This document shows, piece by piece, positions 23,786-31,978 of a stretch of 35,299 bases of DNA. Below the pieces are notes generated by a model, which did no database searches, was not told the DNA's origin, and saw only the letters and a list, made by a program, of their open reading frames with translations. Each line of letters opens with the position of its first letter. Positions within the stretch are counted from its first letter, which is position 1. The stretch is from Cyclobacteriaceae bacterium SS2 (GTDB lineage: Bacteria > Bacteroidota > Bacteroidia > Cytophagales > Cyclobacteriaceae): the NCBI GenBank assembly GCA_019192515.1, contig JAHCMM010000010.1, forward strand, positions 3,393-38,691, in the 5' to 3' direction. A program made the position numbers and the translations under genes.

Positions 23786-23802
23786 TTTAGAATCGTTCTA
23801 AA
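23786..23802. promoter_or_regulatory. Fur-like box before the response regulator
   Basis: TTTAGAATCGTTCTAAA is a perfect 7-3-7 palindrome 2 bp before the regulator's ATG. It ends 3 bp from the -7 element, the same geometry as the DUF4856 box. This suggests Fur repression of the regulator gene. Confidence 0.68.
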
Positions 23803-23805
23803 CTA

Positions 23806-23813
23806 CAAACCTA
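23806..23813 (-). promoter_or_regulatory. -7 element of the response regulator gene
   Basis: Minus strand TAGGTTTG is an exact TAnnTTTG match; no TTG stands at the expected -33 position, so the promoter may need an activator. The predicted start near 23799 lies inside the Fur-like box. Confidence 0.5.
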
Positions 23814-23956
23814 ATACCATTTCATCGATTTGTTTTCCCTGTCATTCGATTTTTATCAGACACCACTAAAAATTGTCATTAATTCAGGCTGATTCGGGCA
23901 TTCTACCTATAAATTGAACAGGTTTGAATAATTTTAGGTCATAAAAAAACAGACAG

Positions 23957-25363
23957 ATGGAATATAGGCTGGAGCACGATACCATGGGTGAGGTAAAAGT
24001 CCCCGCAGACAAATACTGGGGAGCTCAAACTCAACGGTCAAGAGAGAATTTTAAAATTGGAGGCGCCAATATGCAGATGCCTCTTGAAATCATCAGGGCA
24101 TTTGCAATTTTGAAGAAATCCGCAGCGGAGGCCAATCAACAACTTGGAGTTTTGCCGGAGAAAAAAGCGAAATTGATTGGTCAGGTTTGTGATGAGATCC
24201 TTGCTGGTAAGTTGGATGATGAGTTTCCGCTGGTAGTTTGGCAAACAGGCTCAGGCACTCAGTCGAATATGAATTGTAACGAAGTGATTGCCAACAGAGC
24301 TCATGTAATAGGAGGAGGTAAGCTGAGTGATAAAGAAAAGACCATCCACCCCAATGATGATGTAAATAAGAGTCAGTCCTCAAATGATACATTTCCTACG
24401 GCGATGCACATTGCTTCCTACCAGATACTGGTGGAGCAGACGTTACCAAAAGTGAAAAAGCTGAGGGATACTCTTCATAAGAAATCCACCGCCTTTATGG
24501 ATGTGGTGAAAATCGGCAGAACCCATTTCATGGATGCAACTCCACTGAGTCTGGGTCAGGAATTTTCCGGATACGTTTCACAGATAGATCATGCCATCAA
24601 GGCGATTGAAAATACATTTGACCATCTGTCAGAGCTGGCCCTGGGTGGTACCGCTGTTGGTACGGGACTCAATACACCTGCAGGATATGATAAATTGGTC
24701 GCAGAAAAAATTGCCGGCAATTCTGGTCTTCCTTTTAAGACAGCTGACAACAAGTTCGAAGCCCTGGCCGCGCATGATGCCATCGTGGAAACCCATGGAG
24801 CACTAAAGCAACTGGCTGTCAGCCTGTTTAAGATTGCCAATGACATCAGAATGCTGGCTTCCGGACCAAGAAGTGGGATTGGAGAAATTTTGATTCCGGA
24901 AAATGAGCCTGGTTCATCCATTATGCCGGGTAAAGTAAACCCAACACAGTGTGAGGCTCTGACCATGGTATGTGCTCAGGTACTGGGCAATGATGTGGCC
25001 ATTGCCAGTGGAGGTATTTATGGACATTTCGAACTGAATGTGTTTAAGCCTATGATGGTATACAACCTGCTTACCAGTGCACGATTGTTGGGCGATGCCT
25101 GTGAGTCATTCAATGACCACTGTGCAATCGGTATTGAGCCCAATCATCCGGTGATCAAAGAGAAACTGGAAAGTTCTTTGATGCTGGTGACTGCGTTGAA
25201 TACACACATTGGATATGAAAATGCAGCCAAGATTGCCAAGAAAGCACATAAGGAAGGAACCACCCTTCGGAAGGCGGCTATTGAGCTTGGATTACTCACC
25301 TCAGAGCAGTTTGACGAGTGGGTTAAGCCTGAAGATATGATAGGTTCATTGAAGAAAAGCTAA
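23957..25363 (+). CDS. fumC: Class II fumarate hydratase
   Basis: A 468-residue iron-independent fumarase interconverting fumarate and L-malate in the TCA cycle. The superfamily signature '[16 protein letters not shown]' is intact, with upstream '[19 protein letters not shown]' and '[19 protein letters not shown]', which build the active site across subunits. It starts at ATG 23957 ('[28 protein letters not shown]'-like family start). It is divergent from the response regulator. Its place next to an iron block is notable because class II fumarases replace the Fe-S class I enzymes when iron is scarce, but no operator motif of the iron block is found at its promoter. Confidence 0.97.
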   Translation: MEYRLEHDTMGEVKVPADKYWGAQTQRSRENFKIGGANMQMPLEIIRAFAILKKSAAEANQQLGVLPEKKAKLIGQVCDEILAGKLDDEFPLVVWQTGSGTQSNMNCNEVIANRAHVIGGGKLSDKEKTIHPNDDVNKSQSSNDTFPTAMHIASYQILVEQTLPKVKKLRDTLHKKSTAFMDVVKIGRTHFMDATPLSLGQEFSGYVSQIDHAIKAIENTFDHLSELALGGTAVGTGLNTPAGYDKLVAEKIAGNSGLPFKTADNKFEALAAHDAIVETHGALKQLAVSLFKIANDIRMLASGPRSGIGEILIPENEPGSSIMPGKVNPTQCEALTMVCAQVLGNDVAIASGGIYGHFELNVFKPMMVYNLLTSARLLGDACESFNDHCAIGIEPNHPVIKEKLESSLMLVTALNTHIGYENAAKIAKKAHKEGTTLRKAAIELGLLTSEQFDEWVKPEDMIGSLKKS

Positions 25364-25436
25364 ATTTGTTTTAAAATAAGTTATTTTAGTACCTGATACT
25401 GAATAAGCAAAGCATTAAATATCAACAGATTATATC

Positions 25437-26066
25437 ATGAAAAGACTTTTTATATTGTTTATTGGCCTGGCTGTAGCAATGGCATCTTTCGATGTAGCCG
25501 CTCAGGAAATGGATAAAAAGGAGAAGAAAGAATGGAAAAAGCGGGTAAAAAAGCTTGAACCGGAAGAGTATAAGGGGCTTATCGAGGAAAATCGATCATT
25601 AAAAAGCCAGGTTTCGTCGCTTAGAAACGAACTCAATGGCGTAGATCAGAAAATTTCTGAGAAGGATGATCAGATTGCTCAATACTCTGGTCAGATCTCT
25701 GATCTTAGAAATCAGCTGGCTCAGGCTCAGGCAAGGGCCCAGGCTGCAGCTTCCGCGCCTCGACCTCAACCAAGCGATGATGATGGTATCGATGAAAATG
25801 TAGGGGTTGTATTCAAAGTTCAGATCGGTGCTTACGCAAGCAAAGACCTGAGTCAATATACAGACAACTCAAAAAACTTCACTCAGGAAGAAGGTGAAGG
25901 GTTCAAGAGATTTACACTTGGTGTATTCAGAGATTACTGGAAAGCTGATACATTCAAAAAGTATTTAAGAGAAATGGGAGTAAAAGATGCATGGATCGTG
26001 TCTTTTAGAGATGGCCAGAGAGTGCCAATCAAGGAAGTGCTGGAAGGCATTACTGATAACTCATAA
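25437..26066 (+). CDS. Periplasmic coiled-coil protein with C-terminal SPOR domain
   Basis: A 209-residue secreted protein: signal peptide 'MKRLFILFIGLAVAMASFDVAAQ', then a highly charged helix and coiled coil (about 25-100; 'IEENRSLKSQVSSLRNELN'). An Ala/Gln/Pro-rich linker leads to a SPOR-like domain (about 123-195; 'VVFKVQIGAYASKDLSQY'). SPOR domains bind denuded septal peptidoglycan. In Cytophagales such genes are often named Ezrin/radixin/moesin family protein because of the coiled coil; that name carries no functional weight. It is likely a periplasmic cell-envelope protein. A strong terminator follows. Confidence 0.75.
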   Translation: MKRLFILFIGLAVAMASFDVAAQEMDKKEKKEWKKRVKKLEPEEYKGLIEENRSLKSQVSSLRNELNGVDQKISEKDDQIAQYSGQISDLRNQLAQAQARAQAAASAPRPQPSDDDGIDENVGVVFKVQIGAYASKDLSQYTDNSKNFTQEEGEGFKRFTLGVFRDYWKADTFKKYLREMGVKDAWIVSFRDGQRVPIKEVLEGITDNS

Positions 26067-26090
26067 CTCAGAAATTAACGATCAATTTAA

Positions 26091-26117
26091 CCCTGGCAAA
26101 TCTGTCAGGGTTTTTTT
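26091..26117 (+). terminator. Intrinsic terminator after the SPOR protein gene
   Basis: CCCTGGCA-AATC-TGTCAGGG forms an 8-bp stem with one G-U pair, followed by seven T. It separates this gene from methionine aminopeptidase. Confidence 0.85.
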
Positions 26118-26121
26118 GTGT

Positions 26122-26129
26122 TAATTTTG
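26122..26129 (+). promoter_or_regulatory. -7 element for methionine aminopeptidase
   Basis: TAATTTTG is an exact TAnnTTTG match directly after the terminator; no clear -33 TTG is seen. A start near 26136 would favour the ATG at 26147 over the track start at 26132. Confidence 0.45.
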
Positions 26130-26146
26130 CGGTGACAATGTTTAAT

Positions 26147-26938
26147 ATGATTCACTATAAGTCGAAAGAAGAGATTGAAATAATGCGTGAAAGCGCATTG
26201 GTGGTGTCTAAAACACTGGCGATCCTGGCGGAGCATTTAGAGCCTGGAATCACACCACTTCAGCTGGACAAGATTGCGGAGGAATATATCAGGGATCAGG
26301 GTGCAGAACCTGGTTTTTTGGGGTTATACGATTATCCCAATACCATCATTACGTCTGTTAACGAGCAGGTCGTGCACGGTATCCCAACTGACAGACCACT
26401 GGAAGAGGGAGACATTGTAGGTATCGACTGTGGGGCACTGATGAATGGCTATTATGGTGATCATGCCTATACATTTGCTGTGGGCGAAATAGCACCTGAG
26501 GTAAAACAGCTGTTGGAGGTCACCAAAAAGAGCCTTTATCTTGGGATTGAACAAATGAGAGCAGGTAATCGCCTCGGTGATATTGGCTATGCTATTCAGT
26601 CCTATACCGAAAGCTTTGGCTATGGCGTGGTGCGTGAACTCGTCGGTCATGGCTTAGGCAAGAAAATGCATGAGTCACCTGAGGTACCAAATTATGGGAA
26701 GAGAGGGAGAGGACAATTGCTGAAAGAAGGCCTTGTGTTAGCGATTGAGCCTATGATAAACATGGGGACAAGGCGGGTAATTCAGTTATCTGACGGTTGG
26801 ACAATTGTGACTGCCGACAAGCGGCCCTCAGCGCATTTTGAACATGATGTGGCATTAGTAGATGGAAAAGCAGAGATCCTATCTACTTTTGATTTTATAG
26901 AAGAGACCCTCAAGAAGAAGGGAGCTTTAGTAGTATAA
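26147..26938 (+). CDS. map: Type I methionine aminopeptidase
   Basis: Removes the N-terminal methionine from nascent proteins. The five metal ligands are recognisable: Asp in 'GIDCGALMNGYYGDHAYTF' (two Asp), His in 'GHGLGKKMHESP', Glu in 'AIEPM', Glu in 'SAHFEHDVAL'; the substrate His is in 'VVHGIPTD'. I choose the ATG at 26147 ('MIHYKSKEEIEIMRES', 263 aa) because it matches the family start and because the predicted transcription start falls after the ORF-track GTG at 26132. The C-terminus is slightly extended relative to E. coli Map, which is common in Bacteroidota. Confidence 0.95.
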   Translation: MIHYKSKEEIEIMRESALVVSKTLAILAEHLEPGITPLQLDKIAEEYIRDQGAEPGFLGLYDYPNTIITSVNEQVVHGIPTDRPLEEGDIVGIDCGALMNGYYGDHAYTFAVGEIAPEVKQLLEVTKKSLYLGIEQMRAGNRLGDIGYAIQSYTESFGYGVVRELVGHGLGKKMHESPEVPNYGKRGRGQLLKEGLVLAIEPMINMGTRRVIQLSDGWTIVTADKRPSAHFEHDVALVDGKAEILSTFDFIEETLKKKGALVV

Positions 26939-26964
26939 TTTTTCACCGGACCTAAAAAGTTTAA

Positions 26965-28743
26965 ATGAGCAGCTCAAAATTGTTGACACGCCTGCTCGTA
27001 TGGCGTATCCGAACAATTAGTGACAATAACTTCACGCTCATGGTGGCTGGCGTTATTGGGCTCATAGCAGGTCTGGCAGCAGTAGTTCTTAAAAGTACAG
27101 TTCATACCATCCAGGCCTTCCTGGAAAGAAACATCGATATTACAGGGTTCAACTACCTGTATCTCGGCTATCCACTAGTAGGGATTCTGATCACGGTTGT
27201 GGTAGCTAGATACATATTGAGAGAACACCTTGGCCATGGGATTACCCAGATATTGTACGCCATATCCAAGAATTCCAGTATTCTGAAAAGAACACAGATG
27301 TACTCCAGGATGATCACCAGTGCCATCACAGTAGGTTTTGGGGGATCTGTCGGGCTGGAGGCACCTATTGTGGTGACGGGCTCAGCTATCGGATCCAATT
27401 TTGGGAGACTCGTTCACCTGGACTACAAAAAAAGAACACTTTTGATTGGTTGCGGAGCAGCCGGAGCTATCTCGGCTATCTTTAACTCACCCATTGCAGG
27501 TGTCATCTTTGCCATTGAGGTGATCATGACTGAAGTGAAGATCAGCAAATTTATCCCCATACTTATAGCGTCAGTATGTGGTCAGCTGGTCAGTATCTCT
27601 TTGTTAGGAGAAGACATATTATTCAGCTTCCGGCTCACAGATCCTTTCAAAGCATCCGATGCTCCCTATTATCTGTTGCTGGGAATGTTCTGTGGAATAA
27701 TCTCTCTATACTTTACCCGGGCCATGTATAAAGTGGAAGCAGCTATCAAGACGATCAAGGAAAGTTTTTCGCGGGCACTTATTGGTGGACTAGGGCTCGC
27801 TATAATCATTTTTACTTTCCCGCCCATATATGGTGAGGGTTATGAGTCTATCAAAGATTTATTGGCAGGGAGGCAGCTGGATTTATTTGACAGAACAATA
27901 TTTGAGCCGCTTGAAACAAATCAGATCATGCTGATGGTTTTTCTATTTGCCATTTTGATGGTGAAACCAGTAGCCACAGCCCTCACGATTGGAGCAGGAG
28001 GTAGCGGAGGAATTTTTGCACCGTCTTTGTTTATGGGGGGTGTTGCCGGCTTCTTTTTTACCCAGGTCATTAACACCTTGATCCCGGGACTGTCTATCAG
28101 CGCCAGTAATTTCACCCTTGTGGGTATGTGTGGGGTTTTAAGCGGGGTTTTACATGCACCCTTGACAGGGATTTTCCTTATTGCGGAGATTACAAGTGGG
28201 TATGTACTATTTGTTCCGCTTATGCTCGTTTCGGCAATCTCTTATTCCACCATCTCCTATTTTGAGAAACATTCTATCTACACCAAGAAACTCATTGAGA
28301 AAGGCGACCTTATTCAATATGACAGGGATCGAATCGTGCTCAGCTTGATCGACCTCAAAAAGGTGATGGAGACAGACCTTCTCCTGATTAAACCGGAAGC
28401 TACATTGGGCGAAATGGTAGAGCTTGTAAAGAAGAGTAAGCGAAACATCTTCCCTGTAGTAAATGACAAAGGCGAGTTGGAAGGAATTGTAACGCTTGAC
28501 GACATCAGAGAGATCATGTTTGACAATGATAAGTATGAAGATGTGATTGTAAAGGCCATTATGCAGGTACCTCCCGCGCATGTGACTCCGCAGGAAAAAA
28601 TGCAATCTGTCATGAATAAATTTGAGTTAACACAAGCCTGGAATTTGCCAGTGATTGAAGATGGGAAATACCTTGGCTTTGTTTCAAAATCAAGAATTTT
28701 CAACGCATACCGTACCAAACTCATTAGGCATACCAAGGAATAA
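26965..28743 (+). CDS. ClC-family chloride channel/transporter with C-terminal CBS pair
   Basis: A 592-residue inner-membrane ClC protein with about ten or more helices, followed by two CBS domains (about 460-590; 'LLIKPEATLGEMVELVKKS' and 'QVPPAHVTPQEKMQSVMNK'). ClC filters are present in variant form: GHGITQ for GSGIP, 'GGSVGLEAPIVVTGSAIGS' with the gating glutamate near residue 132, and 'GAGGSGGIFAPSLF' for the GxFxP loop. The gating Glu suggests an H+/Cl- antiporter or a gated channel; which one is not decidable. CBS domains usually bind adenine nucleotides and regulate gating. It begins 26 bp after map, so co-transcription is likely. Confidence 0.92.
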   Translation: MSSSKLLTRLLVWRIRTISDNNFTLMVAGVIGLIAGLAAVVLKSTVHTIQAFLERNIDITGFNYLYLGYPLVGILITVVVARYILREHLGHGITQILYAISKNSSILKRTQMYSRMITSAITVGFGGSVGLEAPIVVTGSAIGSNFGRLVHLDYKKRTLLIGCGAAGAISAIFNSPIAGVIFAIEVIMTEVKISKFIPILIASVCGQLVSISLLGEDILFSFRLTDPFKASDAPYYLLLGMFCGIISLYFTRAMYKVEAAIKTIKESFSRALIGGLGLAIIIFTFPPIYGEGYESIKDLLAGRQLDLFDRTIFEPLETNQIMLMVFLFAILMVKPVATALTIGAGGSGGIFAPSLFMGGVAGFFFTQVINTLIPGLSISASNFTLVGMCGVLSGVLHAPLTGIFLIAEITSGYVLFVPLMLVSAISYSTISYFEKHSIYTKKLIEKGDLIQYDRDRIVLSLIDLKKVMETDLLLIKPEATLGEMVELVKKSKRNIFPVVNDKGELEGIVTLDDIREIMFDNDKYEDVIVKAIMQVPPAHVTPQEKMQSVMNKFELTQAWNLPVIEDGKYLGFVSKSRIFNAYRTKLIRHTKE

Positions 28744-29156
28744 GAATTTACATCTTGTTGGTATTCAGCGGTTTACAATTTTCGCTAACTATAAGACAAA
28801 TCCACATTATCCACAAACTGATAATTTAATGAAATGTGTGTAAGTAGCTTATTTACAGCTATTTATAAAACGTTTTAATTTTAGTGTGGATAAATTGGTC
28901 CCATTGTGGATAAAATTCGCAAAGTACAATTTGATCAATAGATTTCATCAAAGCAGGGAGAAGGTTAAACTGTGAATGTTTAATTTTTCTATTCTGTTTT
29001 TTGAAAAATTACCTTTTGATACCATATAAATTATAAATTATGGAAATGTTAAGGCAGAATTTGGTTTTTTTGATGATGAGATATTTTAATATAGGAATTG
29101 TACAATTATTATTATTATTCAAAAACCATTATTAAATAGCAACGTAATATACTCCT
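28744..29156. other. Candidate replication origin (DnaA-box cluster plus AT-rich tract)
   Basis: This 413-bp gene-free stretch holds three perfect DnaA boxes TTATCCACA: 28807-28815 (plus), 28885-28893 (minus) and 28905-28913 (minus). It also has a one-mismatch box TTACACACA (28835-28843, minus). To the right follow about 200 bp of very AT-rich DNA with runs such as ATTATTATTATTATT, suitable as an unwinding element. That density is typical of oriC. No dnaA, dnaN or gidA is adjacent, and genes on both sides point the same way, so a DnaA-titration or regulatory locus remains possible. Confidence 0.6.
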
Positions 29157-29627
29157 GTGAAAATATTAGCGCTTACATTGATCCTGATCTCGGCCACTGC
29201 TAGTCATGCCCAGGAGATCAATATGATCAGTTTGGAATCCTTGAATAAGCTGATTGAATCTCCCGATAAAAAACTTAAGGTGATCAATTTTTGGGCTTCA
29301 TGGTGCAGACCATGTATTATGGAGATGCCCCATTTTGAGGCTATTGATAAGACTAAGGCAACTGTGTATTTCATTACACTTGATCACCCACAGGATATTG
29401 CCAAAGCCCAAAGGATGGTGGAAAAGAATGGGATTAAATCCAAGGTGCTACTGTTGGATGAAAAGGATGCCGACAAGTACATCACGGCGATCAATGAGGA
29501 TTGGTCTGGGGCTATTCCTGCCACGCTCTTTGTTGATGCCCGGGGAAGGAAATATTTTCACGAAAAGGCCTTTGACAAACCTGAGCTCGAAAATTACGTT
29601 AAGAAATATAGTTCGTATAATAAATAA
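29157..29627 (+). CDS. Secreted TlpA-like thioredoxin-fold protein
   Basis: A 156-residue protein starting at GTG, with signal peptide 'MKILALTLILISATASHAQ'. The thioredoxin fold bears the redox motif WCRPC (Cys50/Cys53, in 'FWASWCRPCIMEMP') and the cis-proline loop 'AIPATLFVD'. TlpA/ResA-like proteins act in the periplasm to reduce or isomerise disulfides, often in cytochrome or metalloprotein maturation. The next gene, 2 bp downstream, encodes a second thioredoxin-fold protein, so the pair forms an operon. The specific client is unknown. Confidence 0.85.
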   Translation: MKILALTLILISATASHAQEINMISLESLNKLIESPDKKLKVINFWASWCRPCIMEMPHFEAIDKTKATVYFITLDHPQDIAKAQRMVEKNGIKSKVLLLDEKDADKYITAINEDWSGAIPATLFVDARGRKYFHEKAFDKPELENYVKKYSSYNK

Positions 29628-29629
29628 TC

Positions 29630-30259
29630 ATGAAGAGGACATTTTTAATTATTACCGGATTATTGGTTGTCGTGGCCATTTTGTTTACCAATGCCAGTAG
29701 CGATGAGATACAGGGCTACCAGGTAGGGGACTATGCAACGGATTTCAACCTAAAGAACGTGGACGATAAGATGGTGTCATTATCCAACTATCCATCGGCC
29801 AAAGGCTTCATTGTCATTTTCACCTGCAATACATGTCCATATGCTAAAGCATACGAGCAGCGGATCATAGATCTTCACAAAATGTATGAGCCAAAAGGCT
29901 TTCCAGTCATTGCTATCAACCCCAACGATCCATCCCAATCTGCAGGAGACTCTATGGAAGAGATGAAAACCAGGTCTTCAGAACGAAATTATCCATTCCC
30001 TTACTTAAGGGATGATGTACAGGATATTACAGCAGCTTACGGCGCCACCAAAACTCCTCATGTATTTGTGCTGAATAAAGAAGCCTCAAAAAAATATAAG
30101 GTAGAATATATTGGCGCTATAGATGATAGTCCAAGGGAAGCCGCTGATGCCAGTGAGAAATATGTGGAGTCAGCGGTCAATGCACTACTTTCTGGTAAAA
30201 AACCGACGGTGAAAGAAAAGCGAGCCATCGGATGCACCATCAAGTGGAAAGATGCATAA
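29630..30259 (+). CDS. AhpC/TSA-like thioredoxin-fold protein with CxxC
   Basis: A 209-residue protein with an N-terminal membrane anchor or signal ('FLIITGLLVVVAILF'). The domain resembles AhpC/TSA or the PRX-like family 1, with 'TCNTCPYAKAYEQRI' carrying a CxxC at Cys66/Cys69 and the cis-Pro loop 'TKTPHVFVLN'. A third Cys near the end ('AIGCTIKW') could be a resolving residue. It probably reduces peroxides or disulfides at the periplasmic face. It follows the TlpA-like gene after 2 bp and ends before a strong terminator. Confidence 0.82.
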   Translation: MKRTFLIITGLLVVVAILFTNASSDEIQGYQVGDYATDFNLKNVDDKMVSLSNYPSAKGFIVIFTCNTCPYAKAYEQRIIDLHKMYEPKGFPVIAINPNDPSQSAGDSMEEMKTRSSERNYPFPYLRDDVQDITAAYGATKTPHVFVLNKEASKKYKVEYIGAIDDSPREAADASEKYVESAVNALLSGKKPTVKEKRAIGCTIKWKDA

Positions 30260-30295
30260 AGATTTTTAGCGATTAAGATTGAAACAGAAGATTAA

Positions 30296-30321
30296 GGCAA
30301 CTCCCAGGGGGTTGCCTTTTT
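30296..30321 (+). terminator. Intrinsic terminator after the thioredoxin pair
   Basis: GGCAACTCC-CAGG-GGGTTGCC (one T-G pair) followed by five T. The reverse strand has only a short T run, so it mainly stops rightward transcription and lies against the end of the convergent DUF1761 gene. Confidence 0.8.
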
Positions 30322-30324
30322 CTA

Positions 30325-30735
30325 TTACTTCTCTTTGGTCCATCCGCCAAGTAATGCCCCGGAAACCGTCCAGATAATCAGGTTTTGACCACCATCAATC
30401 CAGGTTAAAGCATACGGTTGCATCGAAAACAGATACATGGTCATGGTGCCCAGAATAGCAATCGGAAACCCCATGATAAAACCTGTCTTCAGTCCGTCTG
30501 TCCAGGTCCTCACGTTCATACGCATAAAAACCCAGGCCAACATATAGCCGAATGCAATCGCTGTAATGATACTCATTACATAAGGAGTAGACCCGCCTGA
30601 CATGGCATCTTCTTCGGTAAGCCCTGTGAGACTCATCCATTGCTCGGCAAAGATGCCGTACCACAACATGGGGATAACTTGCCCCAGTACTACAATAACC
30701 CAAACAGCACCATGATTGATTTTAAGTTCTTTCAT
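30325..30735 (-). CDS. DUF1761-like integral membrane protein
   Basis: A 136-residue protein with four predicted membrane helices. The 'VLGQVIPMLWYGIFAEQWMSL' stretch with a following 'TGLTEEDA' matches DUF1761, where a small-tryptophan-tyrosine motif precedes a short amphipathic loop. The second half has 'MGFPIAILGTMTMYLF' and a Gly-rich last helix ('GALLGGWTKEK'). The function of the family is unknown. A promoter (TTG-N20-TATCTTTT) lies upstream, so it is transcribed alone, convergent to the thioredoxin pair. Confidence 0.7.
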   Translation of the reverse strand: MKELKINHGAVWVIVVLGQVIPMLWYGIFAEQWMSLTGLTEEDAMSGGSTPYVMSIITAIAFGYMLAWVFMRMNVRTWTDGLKTGFIMGFPIAILGTMTMYLFSMQPYALTWIDGGQNLIIWTVSGALLGGWTKEK

Positions 30736-30758
30736 CTTAATTAGGTTGATTAATACTA

Positions 30759-30789
30759 AAAAGATAGGGACTTATTTCGGAACAGTCAA
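30759..30789 (-). promoter_or_regulatory. Promoter of the DUF1761 gene
   Basis: Minus strand TTG (plus CAA 30787-30789), 20-nt spacer, TATCTTTT (plus 30759-30766), one mismatch from TAnnTTTG at the last base. The start would lie about 17 nt before the ATG. Confidence 0.5.
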
Positions 30790-30796
30790 GGAGTTT

Positions 30797-31585
30797 CTAA
30801 TCCTGCGTTTTTGCTTTATTCCAATACACATCCATCTCCTGCAGTGACATTTTGGTGAGTTCTTTGCCGGCATCCTTCACCATTTTTTCCATTAAGGTAA
30901 ATCGTCTGATAAACTTGGAGTTGGTACGTTCCAGTGCTTCCTCAGCATTGATATCAATAAACCTGGAATAGTTGATCAGTGAAAAAAGCAGATCCCCAAA
31001 TTCATCTGTCGAAGCTTCTTGATCACTGGCAGTTTTAAACTCATGCAGCTCTTCCTGAACTTTCTCCCAAACCTGCTCTTTTTCATCCCAGTCAAAACCG
31101 ACTCCCTTTGCCTTTTCCTGGATGCGCATGGCTTTTACCATGGCGGGAAGCGATTTGGGCACACCGGCCAATACAGTAGTCCCGGCTTTTTCTTTTAGCT
31201 TGATCTTTTCCCAGTTTTCCTTGACCGCTTTTTCATCTGAGGCATCTACATCACCATATACATGAGGATGTCGGCGGATCAGCTTATCACAGACCTGGTT
31301 GAGCACATCGGCCATGTCAAAATCATTGGTTTCAGAGCCAATCCGGCAATAAAATGCCATGTGTAGCATCAGGTCTCCCAGCTCTTTTTTTATTTCCTCC
31401 ATGTCCTGCTCCAGGATGGCCTCCCCCAGCTCATAAGTCTCTTCAATGGTGAGATGCCGAAGACTTTCCATTGTCTGTTTTTTGTCCCATGGACAATTTT
31501 CCCGAAGCTCATCCATGATCGTCAGCAAACGATCAAAGGCTTCCAGTTTTGCTTTTCTGTTAGGATCCGGTTTTGCTAATGACAT
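30797..31585 (-). CDS. mazG: Nucleoside triphosphate pyrophosphohydrolase MazG
   Basis: A 262-residue protein with tandem all-alpha MazG domains, cleaving (d)NTPs to monophosphate and pyrophosphate to clear aberrant nucleotides. The first domain shows 'ENCPWDKKQTMESLRHLTIE' with 'EETYELGEAI' and 'KKELGDLMLHMAFY', the Mg-binding EExxE/ExxD pattern. The second shows 'VQEELHEFKTA' and 'DEFGDLLFSLINYSRF'. Length and order match E. coli MazG (263 aa). It is followed after 61 bp by the DUF1761 gene on the same strand and is divergent from the small membrane protein gene; no mazEF toxin pair is present. Confidence 0.95.
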   Translation of the reverse strand: MSLAKPDPNRKAKLEAFDRLLTIMDELRENCPWDKKQTMESLRHLTIEETYELGEAILEQDMEEIKKELGDLMLHMAFYCRIGSETNDFDMADVLNQVCDKLIRRHPHVYGDVDASDEKAVKENWEKIKLKEKAGTTVLAGVPKSLPAMVKAMRIQEKAKGVGFDWDEKEQVWEKVQEELHEFKTASDQEASTDEFGDLLFSLINYSRFIDINAEEALERTNSKFIRRFTLMEKMVKDAGKELTKMSLQEMDVYWNKAKTQD

Positions 31586-31643
31586 TTAATTGGAATGATT
31601 GTGACTTATCGATTGTTTATTCAACTGAAAGACAAATATTCTT

Positions 31644-31651
31644 TAATTTTG
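31644..31651 (+). promoter_or_regulatory. -7 element of the small Cys-containing membrane protein gene
   Basis: TAATTTTG is an exact TAnnTTTG match 16 nt before the ATG at 31668; no good TTG stands at -33. Confidence 0.4.
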
Positions 31652-31667
31652 AACCAAAAGTAACCTT

Positions 31668-31898
31668 ATGGCTACGGTATTATTAGCAATCGGTTTTGTC
31701 GGACTATTTTTTGTCCTAATGTCAGTAAGACTCATCCTCAAAAAGGATGGGGAATTTAAGGGAACGTGTGCCTCTCAGAGTCCATTTCTCAATAAAGAAG
31801 GCACAACATGTGGATATTGTGGTAAAACTGTAGGTCCGGAAAGCGCTTGCGGAAATCCTGACAGTGAGGTGAATAAAGTAATGGCAAAATTCAGTTAA
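31668..31898 (+). CDS. Small Cys-containing membrane protein (NqrM-like layout)
   Basis: A 76-residue protein with one N-terminal helix ('LLAIGFVGLFFVLMSVRLIL'), a basic turn and a Cys-bearing tail 'GTCASQSPF', 'TTCGYCGK' and 'SACGNPDSE'. Four Cys, two as CxxC, follow the membrane helix. The layout resembles NqrM (DUF539), a helper that delivers iron to the Na+-NQR complex, and small Bacteroidota proteins named 'membrane or secreted protein'. No nqr genes are nearby, so the role is only suggested. The gene stands alone between mazG (divergent) and glmM. Confidence 0.65.
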   Translation: MATVLLAIGFVGLFFVLMSVRLILKKDGEFKGTCASQSPFLNKEGTTCGYCGKTVGPESACGNPDSEVNKVMAKFS

Positions 31899-31978
31899 CC
31901 CACTTGCCAGCATTTACTTGTTAGTCCTTACTCTTTAGTGATTGCTTCATTTTTCATTTTTTATTAAATCGCTATTCA

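Noticed and set aside
25372-25388. TAAAATAAGTTATTTTA as a terminator after fumC
   Set aside because: A 1-nt loop and all-AT stem cannot form a stable terminator hairpin; composition alone explains it.
27171-27185. CCACTAGTAGGG resembling the iron operator core
   Set aside because: It lies inside the ClC coding sequence, lacks the ATC/GAT outer bases and has no promoter next to it.
28655-28843. 62-aa ORF running from the end of the ClC gene into the DnaA-box region
   Set aside because: Out-of-frame shadow of the ClC CBS domain; no promoter and no sensible composition.
28930-28952. TTTGAT...ATCAAA inverted repeat in the putative oriC
   Set aside because: Six-base arms with an 11-nt spacer are expected by chance in AT-rich DNA.
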